Below are positions 1 to 9,508 of a stretch of DNA of 64,000 nt, in pieces (position 1 is the first letter of the stretch; each line of letters begins with the position of its first letter). The translations under genes were made by a program, and so were the position numbers. The notes beneath the pieces were generated by a model, which saw only the letters and a program-made list of their open reading frames with translations, ran no database searches and was not told where the DNA came from. Where the stretch lies: the NCBI RefSeq assembly GCF_900232945.1, contig NZ_OCTU01000001.1:809899-873898 (forward strand). The letters are read 5' to 3'. The DNA is from Urinicoccus timonensis (lineage in GTDB: Bacteria; Bacillota; Clostridia; Tissierellales; Peptoniphilaceae).

Positions 1-2978
1 TTCTTATCTTTTGTATAGATTTCTACAAGTTTTCTTACTAGAGAACCTCTTGTTAATCCTTCATAGAATTTATCGCCAATAACATCATCTTTAGCTTCAA
101 CAAATTTTGTACCATCGTAGTAGTACTTACTAATAATTGATTCGAATTTTTTTGGATCATTTTTTTCAACGTAGTTTTTGTTGTTAACAAAGATTGATGT
201 TTCATTTGTATCTACATGGATGATTCTACCATCATAAGAACCTGTACATCCAGTTGTAGGATCTGTTGTTTGGGTTTTAACTACAGCATCATTGCCATTC
301 TTGTCTTTTTTCTTGGCGTGGATAAACTTATAATTTTTGCCATCAGATTCTTTTGTTACGGTAATGTCCTTCATTGGACGACCAAACTTGTCAATGAGCA
401 TTAAGCCTTCTTTGTAGACTAAACCATCAACAATATGTCCGTCTTTAAAGACTGCATTTTCGACTCTCTTCAAGTTTTTCTTTTGATCTTCTGTTGGCTT
501 ATCTACTTTTTTTCCAGTTCCGTCAATCCAAGCTTCTTTTTCACCTTTTAATCCATCTTGATTAATCAGGTATTTAAGATCTTTGTCACCAATTTTTTGG
601 AAGATTTTATCTTCTACGATGGTTCCACCATAGGAAATGCCATCCTTGCCTTCTTCTGTGACTGTAACTTGTTTACCTTCAAAGGTTGGTGTAACTGTAG
701 GATCGGCTTCTGTTTTTCCATCTTCAGTTTTATTAGAAACATTACCTTCATAAACATCTTTTTCAGATGTATATGAAATAAGCTCATTACCACGAAGTTC
801 GTAAGTTTTTTCTTTAGTGATAACTTTTCCATCTTTAAAGTCTCCGACCTTTTCGTAAGAACCATCAGCATTCTTTTTCCAAAGGCTTTGCGCTTGATGC
901 TTATCATCACTAAGTCTTACTTGATAAGTTACTGCATCAGCTCCTGTGCCAAGTGTACCTTCAAGAACAGTTTTTGTTGCTACATCATGTGCGTTTCCAT
1001 CTCCATCAATATAACTTTTGCCATCTTTCGATTCTAAGATTACATTTGTAAGTGTTTCTTTATCGATAGCTTTTCCATCATATTTTAATGTTCCATCTTG
1101 ATCAACTTTAAACTTTTCATCCTTATTAAACTTTTGCAAGTCTAATTTTAAGGTATACGTTCCGTCACCATTGTCATGGTAGTTAAGTCCTGACTTGTGG
1201 ATAAAGTCTGCAAAGTTACCATCGAAGTTCTTTGGTGCAGTGATGGTGATGTCTACTGATGAAAGTGGAAGTGAATCTCCATTAGGTGAGTTCACAATAA
1301 CTTTATCAATGTAAGCATCTGACTTCTTAAGAATTGTAAAGAAATCAAACACCTTATCAGTATTGCCATCAACGATACCATCTTGAGTCTTTCCCGCATC
1401 AACATCTTCTTGTGGATTATCTTTATCATGACTACCGATACCACTAAGGTCTGTTTCGTTTTCGTAGCCCTTCTTAGTGATTAAGAATTTCTTTGTAACT
1501 GTTTTGGCATCTGTTCCTTCAAGCGTTAGTTCAAAGCCTTCGTGGAAGGCTGCTTTAAAGCCCTTCATATTGAACTTCAATTGAGCTATACCAAAGTTTT
1601 GGTCTGCTGTTGTTTCAAAATAATATTCACCAGTAGTCTCATCTTTTTGAAGTTCAACTGCCTTGCCATTCAAAAATACTAAATTACTTAAGCTTGGGTC
1701 TGGTACTGATACATCGCCTACATTTTTTAAGTTTTTAATTGTAAACTTAAATTTCTTTCCTTGCTCTTCTTTATCTTTATTTACTTGGAATAAAAGTTTA
1801 AAGTCTGTAGCATCAGGAATGTAGTAGGTATCATCTGTAAGTTCTTTTCCAGCTTTTCCATTATTATCTAAAGGAAATATTGATATTTCTGGACTTCCTT
1901 CAGTGTACTTTGGATCCACTTTGCCATTTTTAATTGCTTCTGTAAGATTAGTTTCTGCCTTCTTGAAAGCATCAACCAAATCTTGCAATGTTTTAGCATC
2001 TGTTGTCCGAGGATTTTCAGGATTTAGTGCATCTTCTAAAGCTTTTTTTGCATCTTCATAAGCTTTATATAGCTTCTTTGCCTCATCAGTAGAATTGTCT
2101 GCAATTCCAGGTACATAAGGTGTTTCTTGAAGTTTGTCTAATGCACCTTTCTCATCCTCATCCAACTTGCGAGGTGGTGTAAAACTTCCAACTTTTTGGT
2201 TGAAGTCATCCACTTCTTTCTGGGTTAACTTCCCTTCCTTGGCTTTCTTTTTAAGTGCTTCATATTCTGCTTGAATTTGATAGAACTCTTTTGTTCTACC
2301 TGCATCAGTAAAGCGGTCCAAGACTTCCTTGTTAAGCTTATCTGCTCCAGTTTCTTCAATCTTCTTAAAGAGCTTTTCATTGTATTCCTTTTGAAGTGCC
2401 GCTTTTTTCTTAGGATCTTTCTCAGCCTTGATTTTTCCTTGCAAGTCGCTTAAGTCTTCATCCTTTTTAGGGTCAACTTGTGGCGTTTCTTTTTTGTCTT
2501 CCGGTTTTGTACCGGTACCTTCTTTCGGATCTTCCGATTTTTTGGTCTCATTTTCGCCAACAGCTGGCTCTGTCGAGGCTGGACTTGCTTGGGCCGGTTT
2601 TACCGGACCTTCCAAGGCTTCTTCTTTTGGAGCTTGAGCTGAAGGAGCTTGAGCCGGAGGAGTTTGGTCTAGATTTTCCTTTTGTAGATCTTCCTGGCCA
2701 GTTTCCTCTTTAGTTTTGGCTACAGACTCTTCTTCCTTCGCTTCCTCAGCTTGGTCTGGGGGAAGATTTGCTTCTTCCTTTCCTTGTCCTCCCTCCGAGT
2801 TTTTAACCTCTTCTCTAGCTTGCGCTTTGGGGGATTCTTCTTGGAAAGATGACTCTGCAAGGATTCCTTCTTCCTTAGGAGCTGGAAGTGAACCATCTTG
2901 GTCTTGAGCATAGACTTGGCTTCCTGTAAATAGGGCCAGCATCAAGAATAAAACGAGTATCCTTATTTTTCGATTCAT
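1..2978 (-). CDS. Large secreted surface protein, C-terminus outside the window
   Basis: One uninterrupted reading frame of at least 992 codons runs from the ATG at 2978 to the left edge with no stop, so the protein is partial. The start follows an AAAGGAGGGG site. Residues 1-24 form a signal peptide (basic N-terminus, LVLFLMLALF core, cleavage near VYA/Q). Residues about 25-165 are a Glu/Lys/Pro/Gln/Ala-rich spacer, about 165-300 are charged and probably helical, and the rest is Lys/Asp/Gly/Thr-rich with many short DGK and DGT turns, as in beta-rich modular adhesins of anaerobic cocci. No catalytic motif was recognised. The wall anchor (LPxTG or SLH) would lie beyond the window. A role in adhesion or as a wall protein is inferred from composition only. 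Confidence 0.8.
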   Translation of the reverse strand, partial: MNRKIRILVLFLMLALFTGSQVYAQDQDGSLPAPKEEGILAESSFQEESPKAQAREEVKNSEGGQGKEEANLPPDQAEEAKEEESVAKTKEETGQEDLQKENLDQTPPAQAPSAQAPKEEALEGPVKPAQASPASTEPAVGENETKKSEDPKEGTGTKPEDKKETPQVDPKKDEDLSDLQGKIKAEKDPKKKAALQKEYNEKLFKKIEETGADKLNKEVLDRFTDAGRTKEFYQIQAEYEALKKKAKEGKLTQKEVDDFNQKVGSFTPPRKLDEDEKGALDKLQETPYVPGIADNSTDEAKKLYKAYEDAKKALEDALNPENPRTTDAKTLQDLVDAFKKAETNLTEAIKNGKVDPKYTEGSPEISIFPLDNNGKAGKELTDDTYYIPDATDFKLLFQVNKDKEEQGKKFKFTIKNLKNVGDVSVPDPSLSNLVFLNGKAVELQKDETTGEYYFETTADQNFGIAQLKFNMKGFKAAFHEGFELTLEGTDAKTVTKKFLITKKGYENETDLSGIGSHDKDNPQEDVDAGKTQDGIVDGNTDKVFDFFTILKKSDAYIDKVIVNSPNGDSLPLSSVDITITAPKNFDGNFADFIHKSGLNYHDNGDGTYTLKLDLQKFNKDEKFKVDQDGTLKYDGKAIDKETLTNVILESKDGKSYIDGDGNAHDVATKTVLEGTLGTGADAVTYQVRLSDDKHQAQSLWKKNADGSYEKVGDFKDGKVITKEKTYELRGNELISYTSEKDVYEGNVSNKTEDGKTEADPTVTPTFEGKQVTVTEEGKDGISYGGTIVEDKIFQKIGDKDLKYLINQDGLKGEKEAWIDGTGKKVDKPTEDQKKNLKRVENAVFKDGHIVDGLVYKEGLMLIDKFGRPMKDITVTKESDGKNYKFIHAKKKDKNGNDAVVKTQTTDPTTGCTGSYDGRIIHVDTNETSIFVNNKNYVEKNDPKKFESIISKYYYDGTKFVEAKDDVIGDKFYEGLTRGSLVRKLVEIYTKDK

Positions 2979-3040
2979 CTTTTTCCCCTCCTTTCTTTTT
3001 TATATTTGGAATGGTCTGGATAGACTCATCCCATAGTAAT

Positions 3041-3069
3041 ATTCTATACTTTCCATAAGCTTTTTTCAA
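3041..3069 (-). promoter_or_regulatory. Promoter of the large surface protein gene
   Basis: On the minus strand TTGAAA (3064-3069) and TAGAAT (3041-3046) are separated by exactly 17 bp, about 60 bp upstream of the ribosome binding site of the surface protein gene. It reads as a good vegetative sigma-A promoter. Confidence 0.65.
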
Positions 3070-3140
3070 CTCTTATAGACTTTTCTTTGGTTTTTTTGAA
3101 AGAATTTTAAGATAAGGTCCATTTTCCATAGATTTAAGCC

Positions 3141-3179
3141 ACAAAAAAAGCAAGGAAGGGAATTCCCTTTCTTGCTTTT
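3141..3179 (-). terminator. Rho-independent terminator of the CmpB-like gene
   Basis: A stem of about 15 bp (AAGCAAG..GGGAATTCCC..CTTGCTT) overlaps the stop codon of the CmpB-like gene. On the minus strand it is followed by seven T residues, so it ends that transcript before the surface protein gene. Confidence 0.75.
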
Positions 3180-4113
3180 AATGGATTTCTTCTAAATTCA
3201 AGCGCCGGCGTCGGCGGTTGAGGATTTCTTTTTTGTCCTGGATTTCTTTCTTCAAGGCCTGGACAGCTTCTGGGTCTTGGCCGCTTTCCAAGAGGCCAAT
3301 GAGGTCTCCTTGTCTTTGGATGATTTGGGTTTTTAAGAGGTTGGTCGGTTCCAGGTCGGCCTTGAGTTGGGCTTTTTCTAGGTCGATGTTTTCTTCAATG
3401 GCTTCTTTGATCCGCTTGCTTTCCAGGTCAAATTCTCTGAGTTTGGCCTTAATCCGGTCGGTCCGGTATTTTACATCAGGGTAGGCATTGATGAAACGAT
3501 GGTAGAGGATGTTTTTATTGGTTACCAGGACTTTCATTTCTTGGCGAATTTCCTGGGTGTTGTCGGCCTTGGATCCTTCTACATTGACCCTAACCAGTTT
3601 CATGACGAAGTAGGACATCAAGAGGTCCACCAGCATGACCAGGACAATGCAAAGGGCCAGGCCTTGTTTCCAAACCAGGGGCATCAAGGCCAAGCCGTCC
3701 ATGATCCAGGGTTTAAAGACCCGGTCTATGGCCAGGCCTCCCAGGCCAAAAAGAACCAGGTTGCCAATCCAAATTCTCCCGTTGAGGTTCATGGGTCGGT
3801 TGCTATAGTCCCACCATCTAGCGTGGTAGTGGGCTTCTAAAAAGTAGGAAACCAGGTATTCCACCAGGCCACAGACTAGGAGGGAGACTAGGAAGACAAA
3901 GGCCAGGGAATGTTCTTGTTCTTGGAAGTTTTGGGTCACCAGGATAATGAGGACAGACCCCAGGCCGTAGATGGGGCAATAGGGTCCTATTAGGAAGCCC
4001 CGGTTGACGAAGCGACCAAAGTCTATGAATTTTAAGCTGACTTCTATCATCCAACCCAGGACTGAAAAGACAAAAAAGAGGAAGATAAGGTTGATGAGGC
4101 TTTCAGATAGCAT
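3178..4113 (-). CDS. CmpB-type putative ABC-transporter (type IV) membrane protein
   Basis: This 311-residue protein has about five hydrophobic segments in residues 5-185, including the FSVLGWMIEVS start and the GFLIGPYCPIYGLG stretch typical of the PF06541 CmpB/putative ABC-transporter type IV family. Residues about 190-311 form a charged, probably coiled-coil cytoplasmic tail ending in an Arg-rich RRRRRLNLEE segment, longer than in many relatives. The biochemical role of the family is poorly defined; the transporter label comes from the family name. It appears to be a single-gene transcript, with a terminator at its stop and a separate inverted repeat upstream. Confidence 0.75.
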   Translation of the reverse strand: MLSESLINLIFLFFVFSVLGWMIEVSLKFIDFGRFVNRGFLIGPYCPIYGLGSVLIILVTQNFQEQEHSLAFVFLVSLLVCGLVEYLVSYFLEAHYHARWWDYSNRPMNLNGRIWIGNLVLFGLGGLAIDRVFKPWIMDGLALMPLVWKQGLALCIVLVMLVDLLMSYFVMKLVRVNVEGSKADNTQEIRQEMKVLVTNKNILYHRFINAYPDVKYRTDRIKAKLREFDLESKRIKEAIEENIDLEKAQLKADLEPTNLLKTQIIQRQGDLIGLLESGQDPEAVQALKKEIQDKKEILNRRRRRLNLEEIH

Positions 4114-4132
4114 ATTTTTCTCCTTGGAATCT

Positions 4133-4164
4133 GCCCTATCCTTGGTCTTTTCTTGGGATAGGGC
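4133..4164 (-). repeat. Inverted repeat upstream of the CmpB-like gene
   Basis: GCCCTATCC (4133-4141) pairs with GGATAGGGC (4156-4164) around a 14-nt loop. It sits just upstream of the CmpB-like start, in its probable leader. It lacks a T-run on either strand, so a terminator is unlikely and a leader structure or operator is possible. Confidence 0.4.
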
Positions 4165-4178
4165 TTATGGATAGAAGA

Positions 4179-4208
4179 ATCGACATGGAGCCTAGGCTCC
4201 ATGTCGAT
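4179..4208 (-). terminator. Perfect palindrome after hppA, probable terminator
   Basis: A perfect 30-bp palindrome (ATCGACATGGAGCCT and its complement) lies 32 bp past the hppA stop. The following minus-strand sequence TCTTCTAT is only moderately T-rich, so it is either a modest terminator or an mRNA 3'-end stabiliser. Confidence 0.55.
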
Positions 4209-4239
4209 TTCAATTTACTTTATAGTCTCTGGGTCTTTC

Positions 4240-6237
4240 TTATAAGAGGATTCCTCCAAAGCTAATGAATAGGGGTGCAAAGACTAGAGATACAACGGTG
4301 ATTAATTTAATTAGGATGTTTAGGGATGGACCAGAGGTATCTTTAAAGGGGTCACCTACTGTATCGCCTGTTACGGCTGCCTTATGGGCTACAGTTCCTT
4401 TTCCTCCATGGGCTCCACCTTCGATGTATTTCTTTGCATTATCCCAAGCTCCACCGGCGTTGGACATAAAGATGGCCATAAGAACCCCTGTAACTAGGGC
4501 TCCGGCTTGGAGGCCACCCAGGGCTTCTGTACCGATTAAGACACCTACTAGGATTGGAACGATTACGGCAATCATTCCGGGAACGATCATTTCCTTTAGG
4601 GCTGCCCCGGTGGAAATGTCTACGCATTTTGCGTATTCGGGTTCTGCTTTTCCTTCCATGATGCCGGGGATTTCTTTGAATTGACGACGAACTTCGTCAA
4701 TCATGGCTCCGGCAGCGTTTCCTACTGCAGACATGGTTAGGGCTGAGAAGGCGAAGGGTAGCATCCCTCCGATGAAGGTTCCGGCAATAACAGCTGGTTT
4801 GGAAATATCGATTCCTGTCAAACCGGTGGTTTGGATGTAGGATACGAATAGGGATAGGGCTGTTAGGGCTGCGGACCCAATGGCAAATCCCTTACCAATG
4901 GCTGCTGTGGTGTTTCCAACTGAGTCTAGGGAGTCGGTAATTTCACGTACTTCTTCTGGTAGTTCGCACATTTCGGCAATTCCACCGGCATTGTCGGCAA
5001 TGGGGCCGTAGGCATCTACAGCAATGGTGGATGCAGTGGTGGCCAGCATTCCTACTGCGGCTAGGGCGATTCCATAAAGGCCGTCAATGGCTTCTATTGA
5101 CCCACCGGATAGGTTGTAGGCCAGGATGATTCCTATGGCTAGAACAATGATGGGGCCTACTGTGGACATCATCCCAACGGATAGGCCGGCGATGATGTTG
5201 GTGGAGTCTCCAGTAACGGATTCTTCAGCAATGTGGCGAACAGGTTTGTATTGGTCTGATGTGTAGTATTCTGTAATTTTAGAAATAATCAAGCCTACGC
5301 AAACTCCTACGATAACTGGAATGAAGAATTTCAAGTTTCCGAAGAAGTGGTTGGCTAAGATAGCTGATGCGATAATGGTGATGATACTGGCAATGTAGGT
5401 TCCCATGTTCAGGGCTTTTTGTGGGTTTTTGTCTCCACGGACGAAGAACATGGATACTACGGAAGCTAGGATCCCTACTGCTGCAATGGCAATCCCGTAG
5501 GATACACCGGCTTCAGCGTGGGACACAACACCTAGGGTGATAACGGACAAAAGGGCTCCTACATAGGATTCGAATAGGTCGGCTCCCATTCCGGCAACGT
5601 CCCCTACGTTGTCTCCAACGTTATCGGCAATAACGGCTGGGTTTCTTGGGTCGTCTTCTGGGATTCCTGCTTCAACCTTTCCTACAAGGTCGGCTCCAAC
5701 GTCGGCTGCCTTGGTGTAGATTCCTCCACCTACCCGGGCAAATAGGGCGATGGATGAAGCTCCTAGGGAAAATCCGGTAATGATGTTTGCATCTTGGAAG
5801 ATATAATATAAGATACTAATTCCGATAATTCCAAGTCCAACAACGCAAAGTCCCATAACTGCACCACCTGAAAAGGCGATGTCTAGGGCTTTTCCCATTC
5901 CGTGTTGGTGGGCTGCATTGGCTGTACGAACGTTTGCCTTTGTGGCTACGTTCATGCCGATATAACCTGCACAAACACTAAATAGGGCTCCAATTAAAAA
6001 GCAAATAGCTGTTTTAAAGGAAATACCAATACCTAGGATAATAAATAAAGCGATAACGAAAATAATAAGAGATCGGTATTCTCTTTTTAAGAATGCCATT
6101 GCTCCATCGTGGATGTGACCGGAGATTTCTTTCATCCGGTCGCTGCCTTCGTCTTGCTTGCCTACAAAGGATGCCTTGTATAGGGCAAAGACGAGAGCAA
6201 TTACACCCACTATGGCTGCAATAATTAAAATGTTCAT
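4240..6237 (-). CDS. hppA: Membrane-bound ion-translocating pyrophosphatase, K+-dependent type
   Basis: A 665-residue integral membrane protein that hydrolyses cytoplasmic pyrophosphate and pumps ions outward. About 16 hydrophobic segments are present. The substrate-binding block has the family signature [18 protein letters not shown], followed by [19 protein letters not shown]. The [10 protein letters not shown] segment carries Ala where K+-independent enzymes have Lys, pointing to the K+-dependent subfamily. The Glu in DLFESYVGA sits one helical turn earlier than in plant H+-pumps, a placement known from Na+-pumping relatives, so Na+ transport is possible but not provable here. The ATG follows a GGGGAG site, 26 bp after secG. 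Confidence 0.95.
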   Translation of the reverse strand: MNILIIAAIVGVIALVFALYKASFVGKQDEGSDRMKEISGHIHDGAMAFLKREYRSLIIFVIALFIILGIGISFKTAICFLIGALFSVCAGYIGMNVATKANVRTANAAHQHGMGKALDIAFSGGAVMGLCVVGLGIIGISILYYIFQDANIITGFSLGASSIALFARVGGGIYTKAADVGADLVGKVEAGIPEDDPRNPAVIADNVGDNVGDVAGMGADLFESYVGALLSVITLGVVSHAEAGVSYGIAIAAVGILASVVSMFFVRGDKNPQKALNMGTYIASIITIIASAILANHFFGNLKFFIPVIVGVCVGLIISKITEYYTSDQYKPVRHIAEESVTGDSTNIIAGLSVGMMSTVGPIIVLAIGIILAYNLSGGSIEAIDGLYGIALAAVGMLATTASTIAVDAYGPIADNAGGIAEMCELPEEVREITDSLDSVGNTTAAIGKGFAIGSAALTALSLFVSYIQTTGLTGIDISKPAVIAGTFIGGMLPFAFSALTMSAVGNAAGAMIDEVRRQFKEIPGIMEGKAEPEYAKCVDISTGAALKEMIVPGMIAVIVPILVGVLIGTEALGGLQAGALVTGVLMAIFMSNAGGAWDNAKKYIEGGAHGGKGTVAHKAAVTGDTVGDPFKDTSGPSLNILIKLITVVSLVFAPLFISFGGILL

Positions 6238-6263
6238 AGTTTACTCCCCTCTGAAATATTTAC

Positions 6264-6488
6264 TTACAATGCTGCAACTGCAATTATTGAAACCATCATA
6301 ATAATGGATGCAATCAAGGTTGTTTTTTCAAGCATTTGCTTGCGGCTTGTCCCTGTATGGGATCCCCAGGATGAATCGCCAGATCCGTCCAAGGTACCTA
6401 AGCCTGCTTGCTTAGATTCTTGTAACATAACAGCTACGATGACAACCAAACATGAAATTGCAACAATAACAGATAATACTGTACGCAT
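6264..6488 (-). CDS. secG: Preprotein translocase subunit SecG
   Basis: A 74-residue protein with two membrane segments (about residues 3-22 and 54-73) joined by a Gly/Ser-rich loop containing GLGTLDGSGDSSWG, the usual SecG layout. It is the small accessory subunit of the SecYEG channel and assists SecA-driven export. The ATG at 6488 is preferred over an upstream in-frame start because it directly follows a GAGGAGGTCACT site and encodes the normal family length. It is probably cotranscribed with hppA; secY itself lies in the ribosomal superoperon of this window. Confidence 0.93.
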   Translation of the reverse strand: MRTVLSVIVAISCLVVIVAVMLQESKQAGLGTLDGSGDSSWGSHTGTSRKQMLEKTTLIASIIMMVSIIAVAAL

Positions 6489-6520
6489 AGTGACCTCCTC
6501 TACTACTTCATAATATATTG

Positions 6521-6549
6521 ATTCTATCATATTTATACGGCTAATTCAA
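6521..6549 (-). promoter_or_regulatory. Promoter of secG-hppA
   Basis: TTGAAT (6544-6549), a 17-bp spacer ending in TGA, and TAGAAT (6521-6526) on the minus strand form an extended -10 promoter about 30 bp before the secG ribosome binding site. Confidence 0.6.
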
Positions 6550-6550
6550 C

Positions 6551-6571
6551 AAAAAGCTGGCCTAGCTTTTG
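6551..6571 (-). terminator. Short terminator of the DMT exporter gene
   Basis: On the minus strand AAAAGCT-AGGCC-AGCTTTTTG gives a 7-bp stem with a T-run, overlapping the stop codon of the DMT gene. The stem is short, so termination may be incomplete. Confidence 0.5.
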
Positions 6572-7518
6572 GATTTTCTTGGATTCTTTTCCCCCTGGAA
6601 GGCCCTGGCAAAAAGCCGGGGTTTTTTCCAAAATTCATCGGGCAAACTCATCAAGACCACCCCGGTAAAAATTAAGACCATGCCCAAGAGGTCTGTCATA
6701 GAAAAGACTTCTTTTAGCCAAAAGATACTAAAGATGGTGGAAAAAACGCACTCGCTTAGACCCAGCAAGGAAGCAATGGTGGGGCCTACGATTTTTTGGC
6801 TGGCCAGGTAAAGGCTAAAGGGAACCACTGTCCCAAATATAATGCAATAGAGGCTGGCCAGGAGGGTAAATCCTCCCAGGTCCGGCAGGGGTTCTTGTCT
6901 TAAAATACAGACCAGGACCATAAAGAGTCCCCCGATGACCATGGCCCAGCCAGCGACAATTTTTGTGGGATAGCGCAGGGTCAATTTCAGGGGGGCGATG
7001 TTACTGACGGTATAGCCCAACATGGAGATAAGTCCTGTTAGGAGGGTGATGCCCGAAATTTGGAGTTGGCCAAAGTCCCCTTTGGTTAAGAGGAGGACGA
7101 CTCCAATCACTGTTAGGACCAGGGCAATCCAGGTCATTTTTTGGGGCGGCACCTTCATAAAGACGGCTGCATAAAAAATCACCAGGAAGATCCCACAGTA
7201 TTGCAAGAGGCAGGCTGTGGGAGGGTTGGAATAAAAGATACAGGCATAGAGGGCAAATTGCATGACAAAAAGTCCAAAGATCCCATAGATGGCCAGCCAA
7301 ACCAGGTTGGACTTGGTCTTGAGGATGTCAAAAACATCCTGGTCAAAGGCCTGGGTCAGACCTAAGAGCAGGGCTCCACCAAAAAGCAGCCGCATGGTAG
7401 TAAGGCCTGCTGGACTGACATTGCTATTGTGAAAGAGGTAGGCTCCCATATTGCCATTTAACCCCCACAAGAGGGAGGTAAAAAGGATGTAGATGATGTT
7501 TTTTTGTTTCAGCGTCAT
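6562..7518 (-). CDS. EamA/DMT-family transporter
   Basis: A 318-residue protein with ten hydrophobic segments arranged as two EamA repeats (about residues 8-140 and 155-295), typical of drug/metabolite exporters. The first repeat includes SLLWGLNGNMGAYLF and the second TVSNIAPLKL; GTVVPFSLYLASQKIVGPTIAS resembles the conserved end of RhaT/EamA proteins. The substrate cannot be deduced. Its ATG overlaps the stop of a 40-codon ORF by 4 nt (ATGA), suggesting translational coupling. Confidence 0.88.
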   Translation of the reverse strand: MTLKQKNIIYILFTSLLWGLNGNMGAYLFHNSNVSPAGLTTMRLLFGGALLLGLTQAFDQDVFDILKTKSNLVWLAIYGIFGLFVMQFALYACIFYSNPPTACLLQYCGIFLVIFYAAVFMKVPPQKMTWIALVLTVIGVVLLLTKGDFGQLQISGITLLTGLISMLGYTVSNIAPLKLTLRYPTKIVAGWAMVIGGLFMVLVCILRQEPLPDLGGFTLLASLYCIIFGTVVPFSLYLASQKIVGPTIASLLGLSECVFSTIFSIFWLKEVFSMTDLLGMVLIFTGVVLMSLPDEFWKKPRLFARAFQGEKNPRKSKS

Positions 7519-7637
7519 CGTCCCTTGCCTCCTTTTCTAAGGAGCTCTACTAGCTTTCTTGCTTTATGTAAGGAATCAGTATTTTTCCAGGCTAGGGCCA
7601 GCAAGCCCGGGCCAGATCGATTTATTTTATCGTCCAT
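7515..7637 (-). CDS. Small 40-residue ORF coupled to the DMT exporter
   Basis: An ATG at 7637 preceded by AAAGGAAAGGG opens a 40-codon frame whose TGA overlaps the ATG of the DMT gene (ATGA). The product starts MDDKINRSGPGLLALAW and ends in a basic, probably helical segment (HKARKLVELLRKGGKGR). It has no recognised family. It may be a true small protein, or a leader peptide whose translation couples initiation of the transporter. Good ribosome binding site and overlap support it; length gives little statistical support. Confidence 0.45.
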   Translation of the reverse strand: MDDKINRSGPGLLALAWKNTDSLHKARKLVELLRKGGKGR

Positions 7638-7712
7638 ATCCCTTTCCTTTCTCTTTTTTGCTCCTTTTATTGTAGTGGTTTTTCCTCTGGATTACAATAC
7701 TTTGTCGGGATT

Positions 7713-7740
7713 GAAAAAAAGAACCTGCCAGGCAGGTCCC
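7713..7740 (-). terminator. Terminator of the ribosomal superoperon
   Basis: On the minus strand GACCTGCC-TGGCAGGTTC forms a GC-rich stem followed by seven T residues, 23 bp after the rplQ stop. It closes the S10-spc-alpha transcript. Confidence 0.85.
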
Positions 7741-7762
7741 TTATCTTTTCTATGATTGAATT

Positions 7763-8104
7763 TTAAACTAATTCAATAATTGCCATTTCAGCAGAGTCTC
7801 CACGACGTGGTCCCATTTTTAAGACCCGAGTGTATCCACCATTGCGGTCTGCGTATTTTGGCGCAATTTCTTCAAAAAGTTTTGTCACAACATCTTCATC
7901 ATAAATATATGCTAAGGCTTGGCGTCTTGCATGTAAGTCGCCACGTTTACCTAAGGTAATCATTTTATCAACAAGACGACGTGTTTCTTTGGCTCGGGTT
8001 ACGGTTGTTGTAACTCGTCCTTCTGCAAGTACGTCTGTTGTTAGGTTCCGAAGCATAGCTTTACGATGGGCTGTTGGACGACCTAGTTTTCTAAGTGTTG
8101 CCAT
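7763..8104 (-). CDS. rplQ: Large-subunit ribosomal protein L17
   Basis: 113 residues, normal length for L17. The N-terminal [20 protein letters not shown] block and [20 protein letters not shown] near the C-terminus are family hallmarks. It is the last gene of the superoperon, 10 bp after rpoA, and is followed by the terminator. The protein binds 23S rRNA near the exit tunnel. Confidence 0.98.
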   Translation of the reverse strand: MATLRKLGRPTAHRKAMLRNLTTDVLAEGRVTTTVTRAKETRRLVDKMITLGKRGDLHARRQALAYIYDEDVVTKLFEEIAPKYADRNGGYTRVLKMGPRRGDSAEMAIIELV

Positions 8105-8114
8105 GATTTCCCCC

Positions 8115-9062
8115 TTACTCTTCCGATTCTTTTAAGGATAGTCCTAAATCTTCTAGTTTATTTTGGACTTCTTCTAGGGATTTTTTCCCCAGGTTTCTGA
8201 CCTTCATCATATCTTCTTCTGTTCTTTGTGTAAGTTCTTCTACAGTATTGATGTTTGCTCTTTTCAAGCAATTGAAACTACGCACAGAAAGGTCTAGTTC
8301 TTCTACAGTCATTTCAAGAACTTTTTCTTTTTGGTCTTCTTCTTTTTCCACCATAATGTTGACGTCATTGACATGGTCCGTTAGGCCTATAAATAGGTTT
8401 AGATGTTCTGTTAGGACCTTGGCTGCCAAGGAAACTGCCTCGTCAGCCGGCATGGATCCATCGGTTTCTACATCTAAAATTAAACGGTCGTAGTCTGTCC
8501 TTTGACCAACTCTTGTATTTTCTACCTTCCAGTTGACTCTGCGAATTGGGGTGTAGTTGGAGTCAATGGGGATGACCCCGATTTGTGTGACTTCATCTTT
8601 TTTCAATTCGCTGGGTTCGTAGCCACGACCTCTTTCAACGGTTAGGTCCATAAAGACGTTGGCATCTTCGTTTAAGGTTGCAATGTGGTGGTCTGGATTG
8701 ATAATTTCAACATCAATACCCGTTTGAATATCTCCTGCCAGTAGTTCGCCTTCTCCTGTCTTTTCAATGGTAATATGGACAGGTTCGTCGATATGAGATT
8801 TTAAGACAATTTCTTTAATGTTTAGAATTAATTCCGGTACGTCTTCTAATACTCCTGGAATCGTAGCAAATTCATGTTCTACTCCTCGGATGTTAATAAA
8901 AGAAACTGCGGCTCCTGGCAATGAGGACAAGAGGACCCTTCTTAAGGAATTTCCAATGGTGATTCCGTATCCGCTTTCTAAGGGTTCTACGACGAACCGA
9001 CCCATTTTTCCATCTTCACTTAAGCTTTTTATTTCAATGTCCGGTTTTTCAATCTCTAACAC
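8115..9062 (-). CDS. rpoA: RNA polymerase alpha subunit
   Basis: 315 residues with the assembly domain (about 1-230, including [14 protein letters not shown]) and the C-terminal DNA/activator-binding domain (about 250-310, [16 protein letters not shown] and [12 protein letters not shown]). The start is GTG at 9062, nine bases after AAAGGAGGG. It lies between rpsK and rplQ; rpsD, which commonly separates rpsK and rpoA in Firmicutes, is absent here. Confidence 0.98.
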   Translation of the reverse strand: MLEIEKPDIEIKSLSEDGKMGRFVVEPLESGYGITIGNSLRRVLLSSLPGAAVSFINIRGVEHEFATIPGVLEDVPELILNIKEIVLKSHIDEPVHITIEKTGEGELLAGDIQTGIDVEIINPDHHIATLNEDANVFMDLTVERGRGYEPSELKKDEVTQIGVIPIDSNYTPIRRVNWKVENTRVGQRTDYDRLILDVETDGSMPADEAVSLAAKVLTEHLNLFIGLTDHVNDVNIMVEKEEDQKEKVLEMTVEELDLSVRSFNCLKRANINTVEELTQRTEEDMMKVRNLGKKSLEEVQNKLEDLGLSLKESEE

Positions 9063-9100
9063 TATTGCTCGCCCTCCTTTACGGGTATTCTACAACACAA

Positions 9101-9493
9101 TTAAACGCGACGACGTTTTGGTGGTCTACAACCATTGTGTGGAATCGGTGTGACATCTTTAATCATGGTTACTTCAAGTCCTGATGCTTGAAGTGAACGG
9201 ATTGCTGCTTCACGCCCAGATCCAGGTCCTTTTACGAAGACTTCTACGGATTTTAATCCGTGTTCTTTTGCTTTTTCAGCTGCTTCTTGAGCTGCTTCTT
9301 GGGCTGCGAATGGAGTGGACTTACGTGATCCACGGAAGCCTAGTTGTCCTGCAGATGCCCAGGAAATAACATTGCCACTAACATCGGTTAGGGTAACCAT
9401 TGTATTGTTGAAAGTCGAAGCAATATGAGCTTGACCTTTTTCGATATTTTTACGAGCACGACGACGTGTTCTTGTGGTTTTTTGTTTAGCCAA
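9101..9493 (-). CDS. rpsK: Small-subunit ribosomal protein S11
   Basis: 130 residues, full length. Recognisable segments are [39 protein letters not shown] and the C-terminal [13 protein letters not shown] tail. S11 sits on the 30S platform near the mRNA Shine-Dalgarno helix. It is 15 bp after rpsM and 38 bp before rpoA. Confidence 0.98.
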   Translation of the reverse strand: MAKQKTTRTRRRARKNIEKGQAHIASTFNNTMVTLTDVSGNVISWASAGQLGFRGSRKSTPFAAQEAAQEAAEKAKEHGLKSVEVFVKGPGSGREAAIRSLQASGLEVTMIKDVTPIPHNGCRPPKRRRV

Positions 9494-9508
9494 TCTTACT
9501 TCTCCTTC

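Noticed and set aside
4265..4684. 139-codon plus-strand open frame
   Set aside because: It is antisense to hppA, a clear full-length gene, and reads as low-quality Pro/Thr-rich sequence.
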